A program made the position numbers and the translations under genes. From assembly GCF_012689525.1 (NCBI RefSeq), contig NZ_CP051515.1:1922001-1986000 (forward strand): a stretch of DNA of 64,000 nt. Reading direction: 5' to 3'. Shown here one piece after another: positions 34,601 through 43,331 of the stretch. The DNA is from Paraburkholderia aromaticivorans. Its GTDB lineage: Bacteria; Pseudomonadota; Gammaproteobacteria; Burkholderiales; Burkholderiaceae. Under the pieces are notes generated by a model that ran no database searches, was not told the DNA's origin, and saw only the letters and a list, made by a program, of their open reading frames with translations. How positions within the stretch are numbered: position 1 is the first letter of the stretch; every line of letters begins with the position of its first letter.

Positions 34601-36664
34601 TCAGAAATCCTTGCAAAGGCGCAGCGCGTCGTAAATCGCGCCGTGAATGTTGTGCATGGAAATGCAGTCGCCGACACGGAACAGGAGGAAGCGGCCGTCA
34701 CCGAGTTCTTCGGCGAGCGACGGCTGCGGCTCGGAGGCGAACAGCTTATGCACGTCCACCTGACCGCGATTCACCGACTCCGGCTTGAGCTTCCAGTACA
34801 GTTCGTCATTCGGCGTGCTGCCGTTCTCGATCACCACCTGATCGACCGCGCGCTCTTCCTGCTCTTCGGTGTACTCGTTGCGGATCACGGCGATCTTCTT
34901 GCCGTCTTCCTCGTAGACCTTGTCCAGCCAGTAGTTCGGCGTGTGGATCACGCCTTGCGCGTAAAGCCGCCGGTAGAAAATCGGGAATGTGGTGCCGCCT
35001 ACGTCGTCGGCGACCTTTACGTCCGGCGTCACGATCTCGACGTTCGAACCGCGGCTCGACATGAAATCGGCCACGCCCGCGCCGGCATGCGTGCTCACGC
35101 CGTCATACACCAGCACGTTCTTGCCCGGCTCGACCTTGCCCGAAAGCACGTCCCACGAACTCACGGCGAGGCCTTCGTCGACGCCCCACGCCGCCACTTG
35201 CGACGTGAACGACGAGCCGCCCGTGGCGAGCACGACGATGTCCGGCTTCTCGGCCATGATGGCTTTTTCGTCGGCGGCGACACCGAGGCGCCGGTCCACG
35301 CCGAGGCGCTTCGTCTCCATGTCGAACCAGCGCACGATGCCTGCCATCTGTTCGCGTTGCGGCGCTTTCGCGGCCAGCATGATCTGACCGCCGACGTAGT
35401 CGTTCTTCTCGAACAGCACCACGTCGTGACCGCGCGACTTCGCCACGCGCGCCGCTTCGAGTCCCGCCGGACCCGCTCCGACCAAGACGACCTTGCGCTT
35501 CGGCCCACGCGTTTTGGCGATCACGTGCGGCATCGTTTCTTCACGCGAAGTCGCGGCGTTCTGCACGCACAACACGTCGAGCCCGTTGTACTGACGGTCG
35601 ATGCAATAGTTCGCGCCGACGCACTGCTTGATTTCATCCTCGCGGCCATCGCGGATTTTGATGACCATATGCGGATCGGCAATCTGCGCACGCGTCATGC
35701 CGACCAGATCGACCATACCGCTCGCGAGCAGCCGCTCGGCCTGCCCCGCGTCGCGAATGCTTTGCGCGTGCATGACGGGCAGCTTCACCACCGACTTGAT
35801 GCCGGCCGCGAGATGCACGAAGGGTTCGGGCGGCAGCGCCATCGGCGGCATGCAGTTGGCCAGCGTGTTATGTGTGTCCGCACCCGAACCGATCACGCCG
35901 AGGTAATCGATCAGGCCGGTTTCGCTCATCGCCTGGGCGATTTCCTTCAGTTGTTCGTGATCGAGCCCGTCTTCGTGGAACTCGTCGCCGCACATGCGCA
36001 AGCCGATGCAGAAGTCCGCGCCGACTGCTTCACGCACGGCCTTCAATACTTCCGTGCCGAAACGCAGACGGTTTTCGAGCGAGCCGCCCCACTCGTCGGT
36101 GCGAAAGTTGGTGCGCGGGCTCCAGAACTGGTCGATCAGATGCTGGTGTGCCGCCGAGATTTCGACGCCATCCATGCCCGCGTCTTTCACCCGCTTCGCA
36201 GCCGCCGCGAAATCGCTGATGATGCGGCGAATTTCCTCGACTTCGATGATCTTCGCATTGCCGCGATGCACCGGCTCACGCACGCCGGACGGCGACATCA
36301 GATGCGGCCAATGCTCGCCATGAAACGCCGAGCGGCGTCCCATGTGCGTGGCCTGAATCATGATTTTCGCGCCGTGCGTGTGCATCGCTTCGGCGAGTCG
36401 GGCGAGCGGGTCGATGATCTTGTCGGTCGACAGGTTCACCGATTTCCACCAGCCTTGCGGGCTGTCGATCGACACCGGACTCGAGCCGCCGCACACCGCG
36501 AGGCCGACGCCACCCTTGGCCTTCTCCTCGTAGTAACGGATATAGCGGTCGCCGGGCAATCCGCCCGGTTCCGCATAGACCTCCGCGTGCGCGGTGCTGA
36601 CGATGCGGTTGCGCAAGGTCAGCTTATTCAGCGTGAGAGGCTTGAAAAGGTTCGGGTAACGCAT
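34601..36664 (-). CDS. dgcA: Dimethylglycine dehydrogenase, flavin oxidoreductase subunit
   Basis: A 687-residue protein of the old-yellow-enzyme/2,4-dienoyl-CoA-reductase type. The N-terminal TIM barrel (LFKPLTLNKLTLRNRIVSTA, GGVGLAVCGGSSP, EISAAHQHLIDQFWSPRTN) is followed by an iron-sulphur cysteine region (QCVGANYC ... VLCVQNAA). The C-terminal FAD/NAD domain reads KVVLVGAGPAGLEAARVAKS, VLATGGSSFTSQ. It removes a methyl group from dimethylglycine to give sarcosine. It is the fourth gene of the glyA-led run and is coupled to dgcB by a 2-base gap. Similar proteins exist for stachydrine and trimethylamine, but the surrounding genes make dimethylglycine the firm choice. Confidence 0.93.
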   Translation of the reverse strand: MRYPNLFKPLTLNKLTLRNRIVSTAHAEVYAEPGGLPGDRYIRYYEEKAKGGVGLAVCGGSSPVSIDSPQGWWKSVNLSTDKIIDPLARLAEAMHTHGAKIMIQATHMGRRSAFHGEHWPHLMSPSGVREPVHRGNAKIIEVEEIRRIISDFAAAAKRVKDAGMDGVEISAAHQHLIDQFWSPRTNFRTDEWGGSLENRLRFGTEVLKAVREAVGADFCIGLRMCGDEFHEDGLDHEQLKEIAQAMSETGLIDYLGVIGSGADTHNTLANCMPPMALPPEPFVHLAAGIKSVVKLPVMHAQSIRDAGQAERLLASGMVDLVGMTRAQIADPHMVIKIRDGREDEIKQCVGANYCIDRQYNGLDVLCVQNAATSREETMPHVIAKTRGPKRKVVLVGAGPAGLEAARVAKSRGHDVVLFEKNDYVGGQIMLAAKAPQREQMAGIVRWFDMETKRLGVDRRLGVAADEKAIMAEKPDIVVLATGGSSFTSQVAAWGVDEGLAVSSWDVLSGKVEPGKNVLVYDGVSTHAGAGVADFMSSRGSNVEIVTPDVKVADDVGGTTFPIFYRRLYAQGVIHTPNYWLDKVYEEDGKKIAVIRNEYTEEQEERAVDQVVIENGSTPNDELYWKLKPESVNRGQVDVHKLFASEPQPSLAEELGDGRFLLFRVGDCISMHNIHGAIYDALRLCKDF

Positions 36665-36724
36665 CGCGATCGACCTCGGAATGAATGGCTTGTTGCGCTG
36701 TGCCGTGCGCCGTTATAGAAGCGG

Positions 36725-37261
36725 TTACGACGCGAGCGGCGATACTTCGAATACGCAGTGACCGTGATGCTCGGCCGCGCATTGCGCTTCTCTCGAATGC
36801 GACGGCGGGCCCTTGCGCGAGGCGTCCGGCGCGGTGTCGTTGACCCAGTCCATCGCGCCCGCGAACCAGCCGGCGAACATGTAGCAAAGCTTGCCGACCT
36901 TGTCCGGCTGCGCCAGCACGAACGACGAGTGATGCAACTCGATGCGCGCGTGCGAACTCGACGGATCGGCTTCGGTGATCGTGAAGATGCCCCAGCCGCG
37001 TTGCGACAGACGCTTCAGGTAATGCTCGAATACCGCCATGCCGGCAAGGCCGTGCTGCTTCGCTTCCTTGTCGCACCAGAAATACGCGGACTTGTAGCCG
37101 GCCTTGTAGAGAATCTCGGCATACGTATCGAGGCCGAGTGCTTCTTCCACGGCGGTGTGGTTGTTCGTGAAGAAGTGACGCGGCACGTACAGCATGGGCA
37201 GCGCGTCGGTGGTCCAGACGCCGGTGTTCGCATCGACGTCGATAGGCAGTTGAGGTTGCAT
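36725..37261 (-). CDS. DUF5943/V4R-like protein of the betaine catabolic cluster
   Basis: A 178-residue soluble protein: MQPQLPIDVDANTGVWTTDA, then PMLYVPRHFFTNNHTAVEEA, a Cys near FWCDKEAK, and a second Cys pair late in the chain (QCAAEHHGHCVFEV). The fold looks like the V4R/4-vinyl-reductase small-molecule domain, and the C-terminal Cys/His pattern could bind metal. The same gene family sits between the dipeptidase and dgcA genes in the Pseudomonas glycine-betaine locus, so the linkage is conserved, but its role is not known to me. It lies 53 bases after the M19 gene and 60 bases before dgcA, within the same transcript. Confidence 0.75.
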   Translation of the reverse strand: MQPQLPIDVDANTGVWTTDALPMLYVPRHFFTNNHTAVEEALGLDTYAEILYKAGYKSAYFWCDKEAKQHGLAGMAVFEHYLKRLSQRGWGIFTITEADPSSSHARIELHHSSFVLAQPDKVGKLCYMFAGWFAGAMDWVNDTAPDASRKGPPSHSREAQCAAEHHGHCVFEVSPLAS

Positions 37262-37314
37262 GTGGAGGCTCCGGTTTTTATGTGTGCGAGTCAGGGTTCA
37301 TCAGCGCTAGAAGG

Positions 37315-38286
37315 TCACACCTTCCACACTTCGCCGAACACCCGCACCCAGTTTTCACCCATGATCTTCTTGATGCGCGTCTCGCTCCACCCAGCGCGTT
37401 CCATCGCCGCCGTCAGGTTCGGAAACTCGCCGATCGTGCGGATGCCTTCCGGATTCACCACCTTGCCGAAGTTCGTCAATTGACGATAACGGCCTTTGTC
37501 GTGCGTGATCCAATCGAAGAACTCCGTGCTGTAGCCTTGCGTGAAATCGGTGCCGATGCCGACCTGGTCTTCACCAATCAGATTCACCACGTATTCGATC
37601 GCTTCGATATAGTCTTCGACGGTCGCGTCCGGGCCGCGCTTGAGGAACGGCGCGAACATCGTCACGCCGACGAAACCGCCCGCGTCCGCGATCTCTTTCA
37701 GTTGCTCGTCGCTCTTGTTGCGCGGATGCTCTTTCAGACCCGACGGGCAGCAATGCGAGTAGCACACCGGCTTGTTCGACGCCGCGATCGCTTCAGAGGA
37801 CGTCTTGCCGCCCACGTGCGAGAGATCGACCATGATGCCGACGCGGTTCATCTCCTGAATCACTTCGCGGCCATAGCCCGACAGGCCGCCGTCGCGCTCG
37901 TAGCAACCGGTGCCCACGAGGTTCTGCGTGTTGTAGCAAAGCTGCACCACGTTCACGCCGAGGTCCTTGAACGCTTCGATATAGCCGAGGTTGTCCTCGA
38001 AAGCGTGCGCGTTCTGGAAGCCGAAAATAATGCCCGTCTTGTTCTCTTTCTTTGCGCGGAAGATGTCGTCCGTGGTACGCACGAGCGTGAGGATCTCGCC
38101 GTACTCGCGGATCTGCTGCTTCATTTCGGCGATGTTGTCGACGGTCTTCTGGAAGCTCTCCCAGACCGAGACCGTGCAGTTCACCGCGGTCACGCCGCCC
38201 TTGCGCATGTCCTCGAACACCGAGCGCTCGAACTTCGAAATGTTCAGACCGTCGATGATGATGCTGTTGTCGTGCAATGTGCTCAT
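37315..38286 (-). CDS. Membrane-dipeptidase-like (M19 family) protein of the betaine cluster
   Basis: A 323-residue M19 (renal dipeptidase) family zinc hydrolase. Visible features are SIIIDGLNISKFERSVFEDM, HAFEDNLGYIEAFKDLGVNV, the GIMVDLSHVGGKTSSEAI strand with the conserved His, KPVCYSHCCPSGLKEHPRNK, and the C-terminal IRTIGEFPNLTAAMERAGWS. The usual HxD at the first strand is replaced here by DGLN, so metal binding may differ from classical dipeptidases. There is no signal peptide, so it is cytoplasmic. It is 18 bases after glyA and conserved next to dgc genes in Pseudomonas. The substrate is unproven; the context argues for a methylated glycine derivative rather than general dipeptides. 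Confidence 0.8.
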   Translation of the reverse strand: MSTLHDNSIIIDGLNISKFERSVFEDMRKGGVTAVNCTVSVWESFQKTVDNIAEMKQQIREYGEILTLVRTTDDIFRAKKENKTGIIFGFQNAHAFEDNLGYIEAFKDLGVNVVQLCYNTQNLVGTGCYERDGGLSGYGREVIQEMNRVGIMVDLSHVGGKTSSEAIAASNKPVCYSHCCPSGLKEHPRNKSDEQLKEIADAGGFVGVTMFAPFLKRGPDATVEDYIEAIEYVVNLIGEDQVGIGTDFTQGYSTEFFDWITHDKGRYRQLTNFGKVVNPEGIRTIGEFPNLTAAMERAGWSETRIKKIMGENWVRVFGEVWKV

Positions 38287-38304
38287 CGTTTGCTCCAGGC
38301 GTGC

Positions 38305-39579
38305 TCAGTAGATGGGAAAGCGTTCGCACAGCGCGAAAATCTCGCGGCGCACGCGTTGTTCGGTAGCGGCATGGCCTTCGGGGTGATCACGCAGCGCGTC
38401 GAGCACCTCGACGATCAGCCGCCCGATGTCGCGGAACTCGCTCACGCCGAAGCCGCGCGTCGTGCCCGCGGGCGTGCCGAGGCGGATGCCGGAGGTGACC
38501 GTGGGCTTCTCGGTATCGAAGGGAATGCCGTTCTTGTTGCAGGTAATGCCCGCGCGTTCCAGCGCCTGCTCGACCTGGTTGCCCTTGAGGCCCTTCGGCC
38601 GCAGATCGACTAGCAGCAGATGGTTGTCCGTGCCACCCGTGACCAGATCGACACCACCTGCCTTCAGCACTTCGCCAAGCGCTTGCGCATTGGCGAGCAC
38701 GCTGTCGATGTAGGTCTTGAAGCCCGGTTCCAACGCCTCGCCGAACGCGACCGCCTTGCCGGCGATCACATGCATCAGCGGGCCGCCCTGCAAGCCGGGG
38801 AACACCGCCGAGTTGATCTTCTTCGCGATGTCTTCGTCATTCGTCAGCACAAAGCCGCCGCGCGGGCCGCGCAGTGTCTTGTGCGTGGTCGACGTGACCA
38901 CATGCGCGTATTCCACCGGATTCGGGTGACGCCCCGCCGCGATTATTCCGGCGATGTGCGCCATATCCACCATCAGCTTGGCGCCGACGCCGTCGGCGAT
39001 CTCGCGCAGCCGTGCAAAGTCCAGCGCGCGCGGATAAGCCGAAAAGCCGGCGATCAGCAGCGCGGGTTTATGTTGTTGCGCGAGTTCCTCGATCTGCTCG
39101 TAATCGATCAGCATGGTGTCGCGATTCACGCCGTACTGCACCGCGTTGAACCACTTGCCGGACATGGCCGGCTTGGCGCCGTGCGTCAGGTGGCCGCCCG
39201 CGTCGAGCGACATGCCGAGCACCGTGTCGCCCGGCTTCACCAGCGCGAGCATCACCGCGCCATTCGCCTGCGCGCCGGAATGCGGCTGCACGTTGGCGAA
39301 CTTCGCGTTGAAGAGTTGCTTGATGCGATCGAGCGCCAGCGTTTCCACCACGTCGACGTATTCGCAACCGCCGTAGTAACGCTTGCCTGGATAGCCTTCC
39401 GCATACTTGTTGGTGAGCACCGAGCCCTGCGCTTCGAGCACCGCGCGCGACACGATGTTTTCCGACGCGATCAGTTCGACTTGCGACTGCTGGCGCTCGA
39501 GCTCTTTCAGAATAGCGCCGCGCACGGCCGTATCGCGCGTGGCCAGCGATGCTTCGAAGAAAGGATTCGGGTTCGACAT
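38305..39579 (-). CDS. glyA: Serine hydroxymethyltransferase
   Basis: A 424-residue PLP enzyme converting glycine and methylene-tetrahydrofolate to serine. The family signature is complete: [40 protein letters not shown], the active-site lysine in [13 protein letters not shown], and the C-terminal [16 protein letters not shown]. The start at 39579 fits the family length (about 415-425). As the first gene of the minus-strand run it turns the glycine produced by sarcosine oxidase into serine, consuming methylene-THF formed by the same pathway. Housekeeping copies are usual elsewhere in the genome, so this is probably a catabolic paralogue controlled with the cluster. Confidence 0.95.
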   Translation of the reverse strand: MSNPNPFFEASLATRDTAVRGAILKELERQQSQVELIASENIVSRAVLEAQGSVLTNKYAEGYPGKRYYGGCEYVDVVETLALDRIKQLFNAKFANVQPHSGAQANGAVMLALVKPGDTVLGMSLDAGGHLTHGAKPAMSGKWFNAVQYGVNRDTMLIDYEQIEELAQQHKPALLIAGFSAYPRALDFARLREIADGVGAKLMVDMAHIAGIIAAGRHPNPVEYAHVVTSTTHKTLRGPRGGFVLTNDEDIAKKINSAVFPGLQGGPLMHVIAGKAVAFGEALEPGFKTYIDSVLANAQALGEVLKAGGVDLVTGGTDNHLLLVDLRPKGLKGNQVEQALERAGITCNKNGIPFDTEKPTVTSGIRLGTPAGTTRGFGVSEFRDIGRLIVEVLDALRDHPEGHAATEQRVRREIFALCERFPIY

Positions 39580-40023
39580 GGAAGGTCCGTGGGGAGTCGT
39601 TGACGGAAGACCGGAAGCCGCCGTTGGGCCTTGCTTCGCCCCTGCTACGACCGGTGTGCATTGCGTCTATTCTTGACGCTCCCCTCGCGCGTCAATTTAT
39701 GAATTCAGACGCGTTCTTTGCCTTTTCCGCCATACACGTCCTTTTTTCACAAGTCGGCGCTCCCGCGCTTACGGCAATGGTCGAACGACCGTGCTGAACT
39801 CGGCATCATGCTGCACTGCACCCGGACGTCGTGCGCGCTTCCGGTGCGCGAGCGGACCTCTGCGGTTCCGTTCTGGTGCCGCTTGTTTAGCTATCCGAGT
39901 CGAATCCGGGTCAACCGAGGGTTTAGCCTGATGGCACGGTAGTTGCCATAGTCCTCAGAATTGAAGAAGTCGCTGCTCCCCACGGCGACGTGACATTACA
40001 GATTCGAAGGAATCATTCCTCCC
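39580..40023. other. Divergent control region between glyA operon and gbdR
   Basis: These 444 bases hold no gene. They should contain the promoters of the 12-kb glyA-led transcript and of gbdR. The clearest structure is the inverted repeat at 39673-39695. A 7-base direct repeat GTTTAGC occurs at 39885-39891 and 39921-39927. No glycine riboswitch-like conserved core was seen. Confidence 0.5.
39673..39695. promoter_or_regulatory. Inverted repeat TTGACGC-N9-GCGTCAA upstream of glyA
   Basis: Perfect 7-base arms (39673-39679, 39689-39695) lie 94-116 bases before the glyA start. The TTGACG within each arm could also serve as a -35 element. It may be an operator for the long betaine-catabolic transcript. 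Confidence 0.35.
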
Positions 40024-41019
40024 ATGTCCACCGATCGCACGGCGTCGTTGTCGCATTTCGCATTCATGCCGGTTCCCAACTTCACCATGATTGCGTTCAC
40101 CAACGCGATCGAAGTCCTGCGCATGGCGAACTACCTCACGGGCCAAACGCTTTACCGCTGGTCGATCGTGAGTCCCGACGGCGGTCCGGTCATGGCCAGC
40201 AATGGTTTATCGGTCGATACGGGACCGGTTGAATGCGTCGGACAGCCGGACATCGTGTTCGTGGTCGGCGGCATCGACGTGCAGCGCGCCACCACGCCAG
40301 CCCATCTTTCCGCATTGCGCCGCTTCGCGCGGTTGGGCTGCGTGCTCGGCAGCCTCTGCACCGGCACTTATGCGCTGGCGCGCGCCGGCCTGCTGGCCGG
40401 TTATGCGTGCGCGATTCACTGGGAAAACATGTCGGCGCTCAAGGAAGAGTTTCCCGACACGCGCTTTCTGAAAGAACTGTTCGTGGTCGATCGCGATCGC
40501 GTCACGTGCACGGGCGGCGTGGCACCACTCGACATGATGCTGAACCTGATCGCGCCGCGCGTCGGCACGGCACGCGTCACGCAGATCGCCGAGCAGTTCA
40601 TCGTCGAACATGTGCGCGATACCAGCGCGCAACAGAAAATGCCGCTCGTGGCGCGGCTCGGCTCGGCCAACAAGTCGCTCTTCGAAGTGATCTCGCTGAT
40701 GGAGAACAATATCGAAGAGCCGCTCTCGCGCGAAGAACTCGCGCGGCTCGCCGGCATGTCGCAACGTCAATTGCAGCGTCTGTTCCGCGAACATCTGGGC
40801 ATGACGCCGACGCATTACTACCTGACGCTGCGTCTGCGGCGCGCGCGCGAGTTGCTGCTGCAAACCGATATGTCGATCATGCACATCACGATGGCGTGCG
40901 GCTTCCAGTCGGCGTGCCACTTCTCGAAGAGCTATCGCGACGCGTTCGGCACGGCGCCGACGCGTGAACGACGCAGGCAGGCGCCGTCGCTCGCTGCGGT
41001 GCCGGTGCTGGCGGCTTGA
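40024..41019 (+). CDS. gbdR: AraC-family regulator of glycine betaine catabolism
   Basis: A 331-residue activator. The N-terminal DJ-1/class-I-amidotransferase-like sensing domain (about 8-190) contains FMPVPNFTMIAFTNAIEVLR and GSLCTGTYALARAGLLAGYA. The C-terminal AraC helix-turn-helix pair (about 220-320) contains LARLAGMSQRQLQRLFREHL and ITMACGFQSACHFSKSYRDA. In Pseudomonas GbdR senses betaine or dimethylglycine and activates gbc, dgc, sox and transport genes. The divergent position beside glyA-dgc-gbc supports the same role. It is followed by a strong terminator, so it is monocistronic. Two related regulators are encoded at 57052 and 62185, but this one has the best context for GbdR. Confidence 0.85.
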   Translation: MSTDRTASLSHFAFMPVPNFTMIAFTNAIEVLRMANYLTGQTLYRWSIVSPDGGPVMASNGLSVDTGPVECVGQPDIVFVVGGIDVQRATTPAHLSALRRFARLGCVLGSLCTGTYALARAGLLAGYACAIHWENMSALKEEFPDTRFLKELFVVDRDRVTCTGGVAPLDMMLNLIAPRVGTARVTQIAEQFIVEHVRDTSAQQKMPLVARLGSANKSLFEVISLMENNIEEPLSREELARLAGMSQRQLQRLFREHLGMTPTHYYLTLRLRRARELLLQTDMSIMHITMACGFQSACHFSKSYRDAFGTAPTRERRRQAPSLAAVPVLAA

Positions 41020-41063
41020 GGCGACTGATCGCTTGACGGCTGGATCGCCCGGCCGCAAAAAAC

Positions 41064-41101
41064 AAACGCGTTGAGCGGTTTTCCGTTCAACGCGTTTTTT
41101 T
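41064..41101 (+). terminator. Rho-independent terminator after gbdR
   Basis: A stem of 11 perfect pairs (41064-41074 with 41087-41097) extends inward by four more pairs around a TTTT loop and is followed by an uninterrupted T-run to 41101. This is a textbook terminator for the plus strand; an A-run before it may also let it stop the convergent fdhA transcript. Confidence 0.9.
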
Positions 41102-41210
41102 GTGGATCAGCGGTTTCGGTTTCGGTTGTTCACCTTTCCGCACGATGACGACGACAGCTCAGCGCTGCACGAGACTGCGCATGCAGTCCCGCCTCCACTT
41201 CATGCCGTCA

Positions 41211-42410
41211 TCAAGCCGCCTTCAGCAGTCCATGCGGGTCGATCACAAACTTCTTCGGCGCACCACCATCGAACTGGCGATAACCATCAGGCGCCTGGTC
41301 GAGCGACACCACGGTCACGTTGACGATATCCGCAATCGGCAAGCGATCCCACAAGATCGCCTGCATGAGATTGTGGTTGTACTTCATGACCGGTGTCTGT
41401 CCGGTATGGAACGAGTGCGACTTGGCCCAGCCCAGACCGAAACGGATGCTCAAGCTGCCTTTGCGCGCGGCGGCATCGGCGGCGCCCGGATCGTCCGTGA
41501 CGTACAGGCCCGGGATGCCGATCGCGCCCGCGGCCCGCGTGATTTCCATCAACGAGTTGAGCACGGTGGCCGGCGCTTCCTCGTGCGAACCGCTGCTGCC
41601 GTGGCCGTGCGCTTCGAAGCCGACGCAGTCCACCGCGCAATCCACTTCGGGCTTGCCGAGAATCTGCTCGATCTGCTCGCCGAGCGTGGCGTCCTTCGAC
41701 AGATCGATGGTCTGGAAGCCCATCTTGCGCGCATGCGCGAGACGCTCCTCGTTCATATCGCCGACGATCGTGCAGGCTGCGCCCAGCAAGTGCGCCGAAG
41801 CGGCCGCCGCCATGCCGACCGGCCCCGCGCCCGCGATATACACAGTGGCACCGGGTTTCACGCCTGCCATCACCGCGCCGTGATAGCCGGTCGGCAGAAT
41901 GTCGGAGAGACACGTGAGGTCGCGGATTTTCGCCATCGCCTGGGCGTGGTCGGGGAATTTCAGCAGATTGAAGTCGGCGTACGGCACCAGCACGTACTCG
42001 GCCTGGCCGCCGATCCAGCCGCCCATGTCCACGTAACCATAAGCGCCACCCGCGCGCGACGGATTCACGTTCAGGCACACGCCGGTATGCTGCGCCTTGC
42101 AGGTCGGACAGCGCCCGCAGGCCACGTTGAACGGCACCGAAACGAGATCGCCGATCTTGAGCGTTTCCACGTCGCGGCCCACCTCGATCACTTCGCCGGT
42201 AATCTCGTGACCGAGCACGAGCCCGACTTCGGCGGTCGTGCGGCCGCGCACCATGTGCTGATCGGAGCCGCAAATATTCGTGCTCACCACCTTCAGGATC
42301 ACGCCGTGACCGATCGACCGGCCACGCGGATCGATCATCTTTGGAAAGTCGATCGACTGCACTTCCACCTTGCCCTGCCCTAGATACACGACGCCGCGAT
42401 TGCTGCTCAT
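41211..42410 (-). CDS. fdhA: Glutathione-independent formaldehyde dehydrogenase
   Basis: A 399-residue zinc alcohol dehydrogenase of the Pseudomonas putida formaldehyde dehydrogenase type, oxidising formaldehyde to formate with NAD+. Zinc-site motifs are STNICGSDQHM (catalytic Cys), GHEITGEV, and the structural zinc set CGRCPTCKAQHTGVC. The Rossmann motif is AGAGPVGMAAAASA. The characteristic insertion AHGHGSSGSHEEAPATVLN and long C-terminal part are present. GGAGACAG precedes the ATG at 42410; the frame is open for 75 more codons, but this is the family start. It lies convergent to gbdR and divergent from betI, consistent with removing formaldehyde released by GbcAB, Dgc and Sox. Confidence 0.93.
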   Translation of the reverse strand: MSSNRGVVYLGQGKVEVQSIDFPKMIDPRGRSIGHGVILKVVSTNICGSDQHMVRGRTTAEVGLVLGHEITGEVIEVGRDVETLKIGDLVSVPFNVACGRCPTCKAQHTGVCLNVNPSRAGGAYGYVDMGGWIGGQAEYVLVPYADFNLLKFPDHAQAMAKIRDLTCLSDILPTGYHGAVMAGVKPGATVYIAGAGPVGMAAAASAHLLGAACTIVGDMNEERLAHARKMGFQTIDLSKDATLGEQIEQILGKPEVDCAVDCVGFEAHGHGSSGSHEEAPATVLNSLMEITRAAGAIGIPGLYVTDDPGAADAAARKGSLSIRFGLGWAKSHSFHTGQTPVMKYNHNLMQAILWDRLPIADIVNVTVVSLDQAPDGYRQFDGGAPKKFVIDPHGLLKAA

Positions 42411-42589
42411 TGTCTGTCTCCATGTCTTGTGAGCGGCGCGCCGGGTACGCCCAGTTCGCGAAAGCACGCCGTTCAACGAGCGTAGCGCCCGCTGAACAAA
42501 GCGCATGTGCCGAACGCGACATGGGTTTGGCCGGAACCGACACGACGAGCGGAGCCCTTGCCTATCCTGATGCACTTGGTTTGTTATTG

Positions 42590-42619
42590 ATTGACCGTTC
42601 AATATAAAAAAACTACCAT
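42590..42619 (+). promoter_or_regulatory. betIBA promoter with overlapping BetI operator
   Basis: ATTGA-CCGT-TCAAT (42590-42603) resembles known BetI sites, which centre on ATTGA...TCAAT. It overlaps TTGACC (42591-42596), a near-consensus -35, with TACCAT 17 bases on (42614-42619). A BetI dimer here would block polymerase until choline is bound. Confidence 0.55.
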
Positions 42620-42700
42620 GGCCGTTCGAATCCACCTGGACGGATTGCTTTCGTCTTACGCGGTCCGCCCGAAGCCAACGCCAGCTACAGCGCCCGTACC

Positions 42701-43288
42701 ATGCCCAAACTCGGAATGCGCGAAATCCGCCGCGCGCAGTTGATCGACGCCACGCTCCACACGATCGACCAGACCGGTCTCGCGGGAGCCACGCTAGCTT
42801 CTGTCGCGCAGCGCGCGAGCATTTCCACCGGCATCGTCAGCCACTATTTCGGCGACAAGGACGGTTTGCTCGAAGCCACCATGCGTCACGTGCTGCGCGA
42901 TCTATGGCAAGCCACATCGCGCCGGCGCCGGGCGGCGAAGTCCGATCCGCGCTCCAAACTGCGCGCGGTGGTCGCCGCCAATTTCGACGCCGAGCAGACC
43001 AGCGGCCCGGTCATGAAAACCTGGCTCGCGTTCTGGTCCGAGAGCATGCACAAGGCGCCATTGCGGCGGCTGCAATACGTGAACACGCGCCGTCTGAACT
43101 CGAATCTGTGCGCGGATTTTTCCAAGGCCATGCCGCGTGCGGCGGCGCGCCGCGCGGCGAGCGGTCTCGCGGCGCTGATCGACGGCCTGTGGCTGCGCGG
43201 CGCGCTGTCGGGTGAGCCGTTCGACACCAAAGCCGCGCTCCGCGTGGCCAACGACTATATCGATCTGGTCCTCGCATCGCGCGAGTAA
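42701..43288 (+). CDS. betI: Choline-responsive TetR-type repressor
   Basis: This 195-residue repressor has the N-terminal BetI signature [20 protein letters not shown], then [39 protein letters not shown]. The ligand domain contains [20 protein letters not shown] and [15 protein letters not shown], as in other BetI proteins. It represses betIBA and is released by choline. It is the first gene of betI-betB-betA on the plus strand, with a BetI-like operator at the presumed promoter and fdhA divergent from it. The operator position could allow some control over fdhA also. Confidence 0.95.
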   Translation: MPKLGMREIRRAQLIDATLHTIDQTGLAGATLASVAQRASISTGIVSHYFGDKDGLLEATMRHVLRDLWQATSRRRRAAKSDPRSKLRAVVAANFDAEQTSGPVMKTWLAFWSESMHKAPLRRLQYVNTRRLNSNLCADFSKAMPRAAARRAASGLAALIDGLWLRGALSGEPFDTKAALRVANDYIDLVLASRE

Positions 43289-43331
43289 GGATTTAAAACA
43301 GACCGGCGACACATTCAGAAAGGAGCAAGTC

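Noticed and set aside
34643..36718. A 691-codon open frame on the plus strand opposite dgcA
   Set aside because: It is exactly antisense to a well recognised gene, His/Arg/Ala-rich, and lacks any motif. Long antisense frames are expected in GC-rich sequence with strong third-position bias.
39885..39927. Direct repeat GTTTAGC (39885-39891 and 39921-39927) as a possible AraC-type site
   Set aside because: Seven bases is short, and the 36-base spacing does not match whole helical turns or known AraC half-site spacing.
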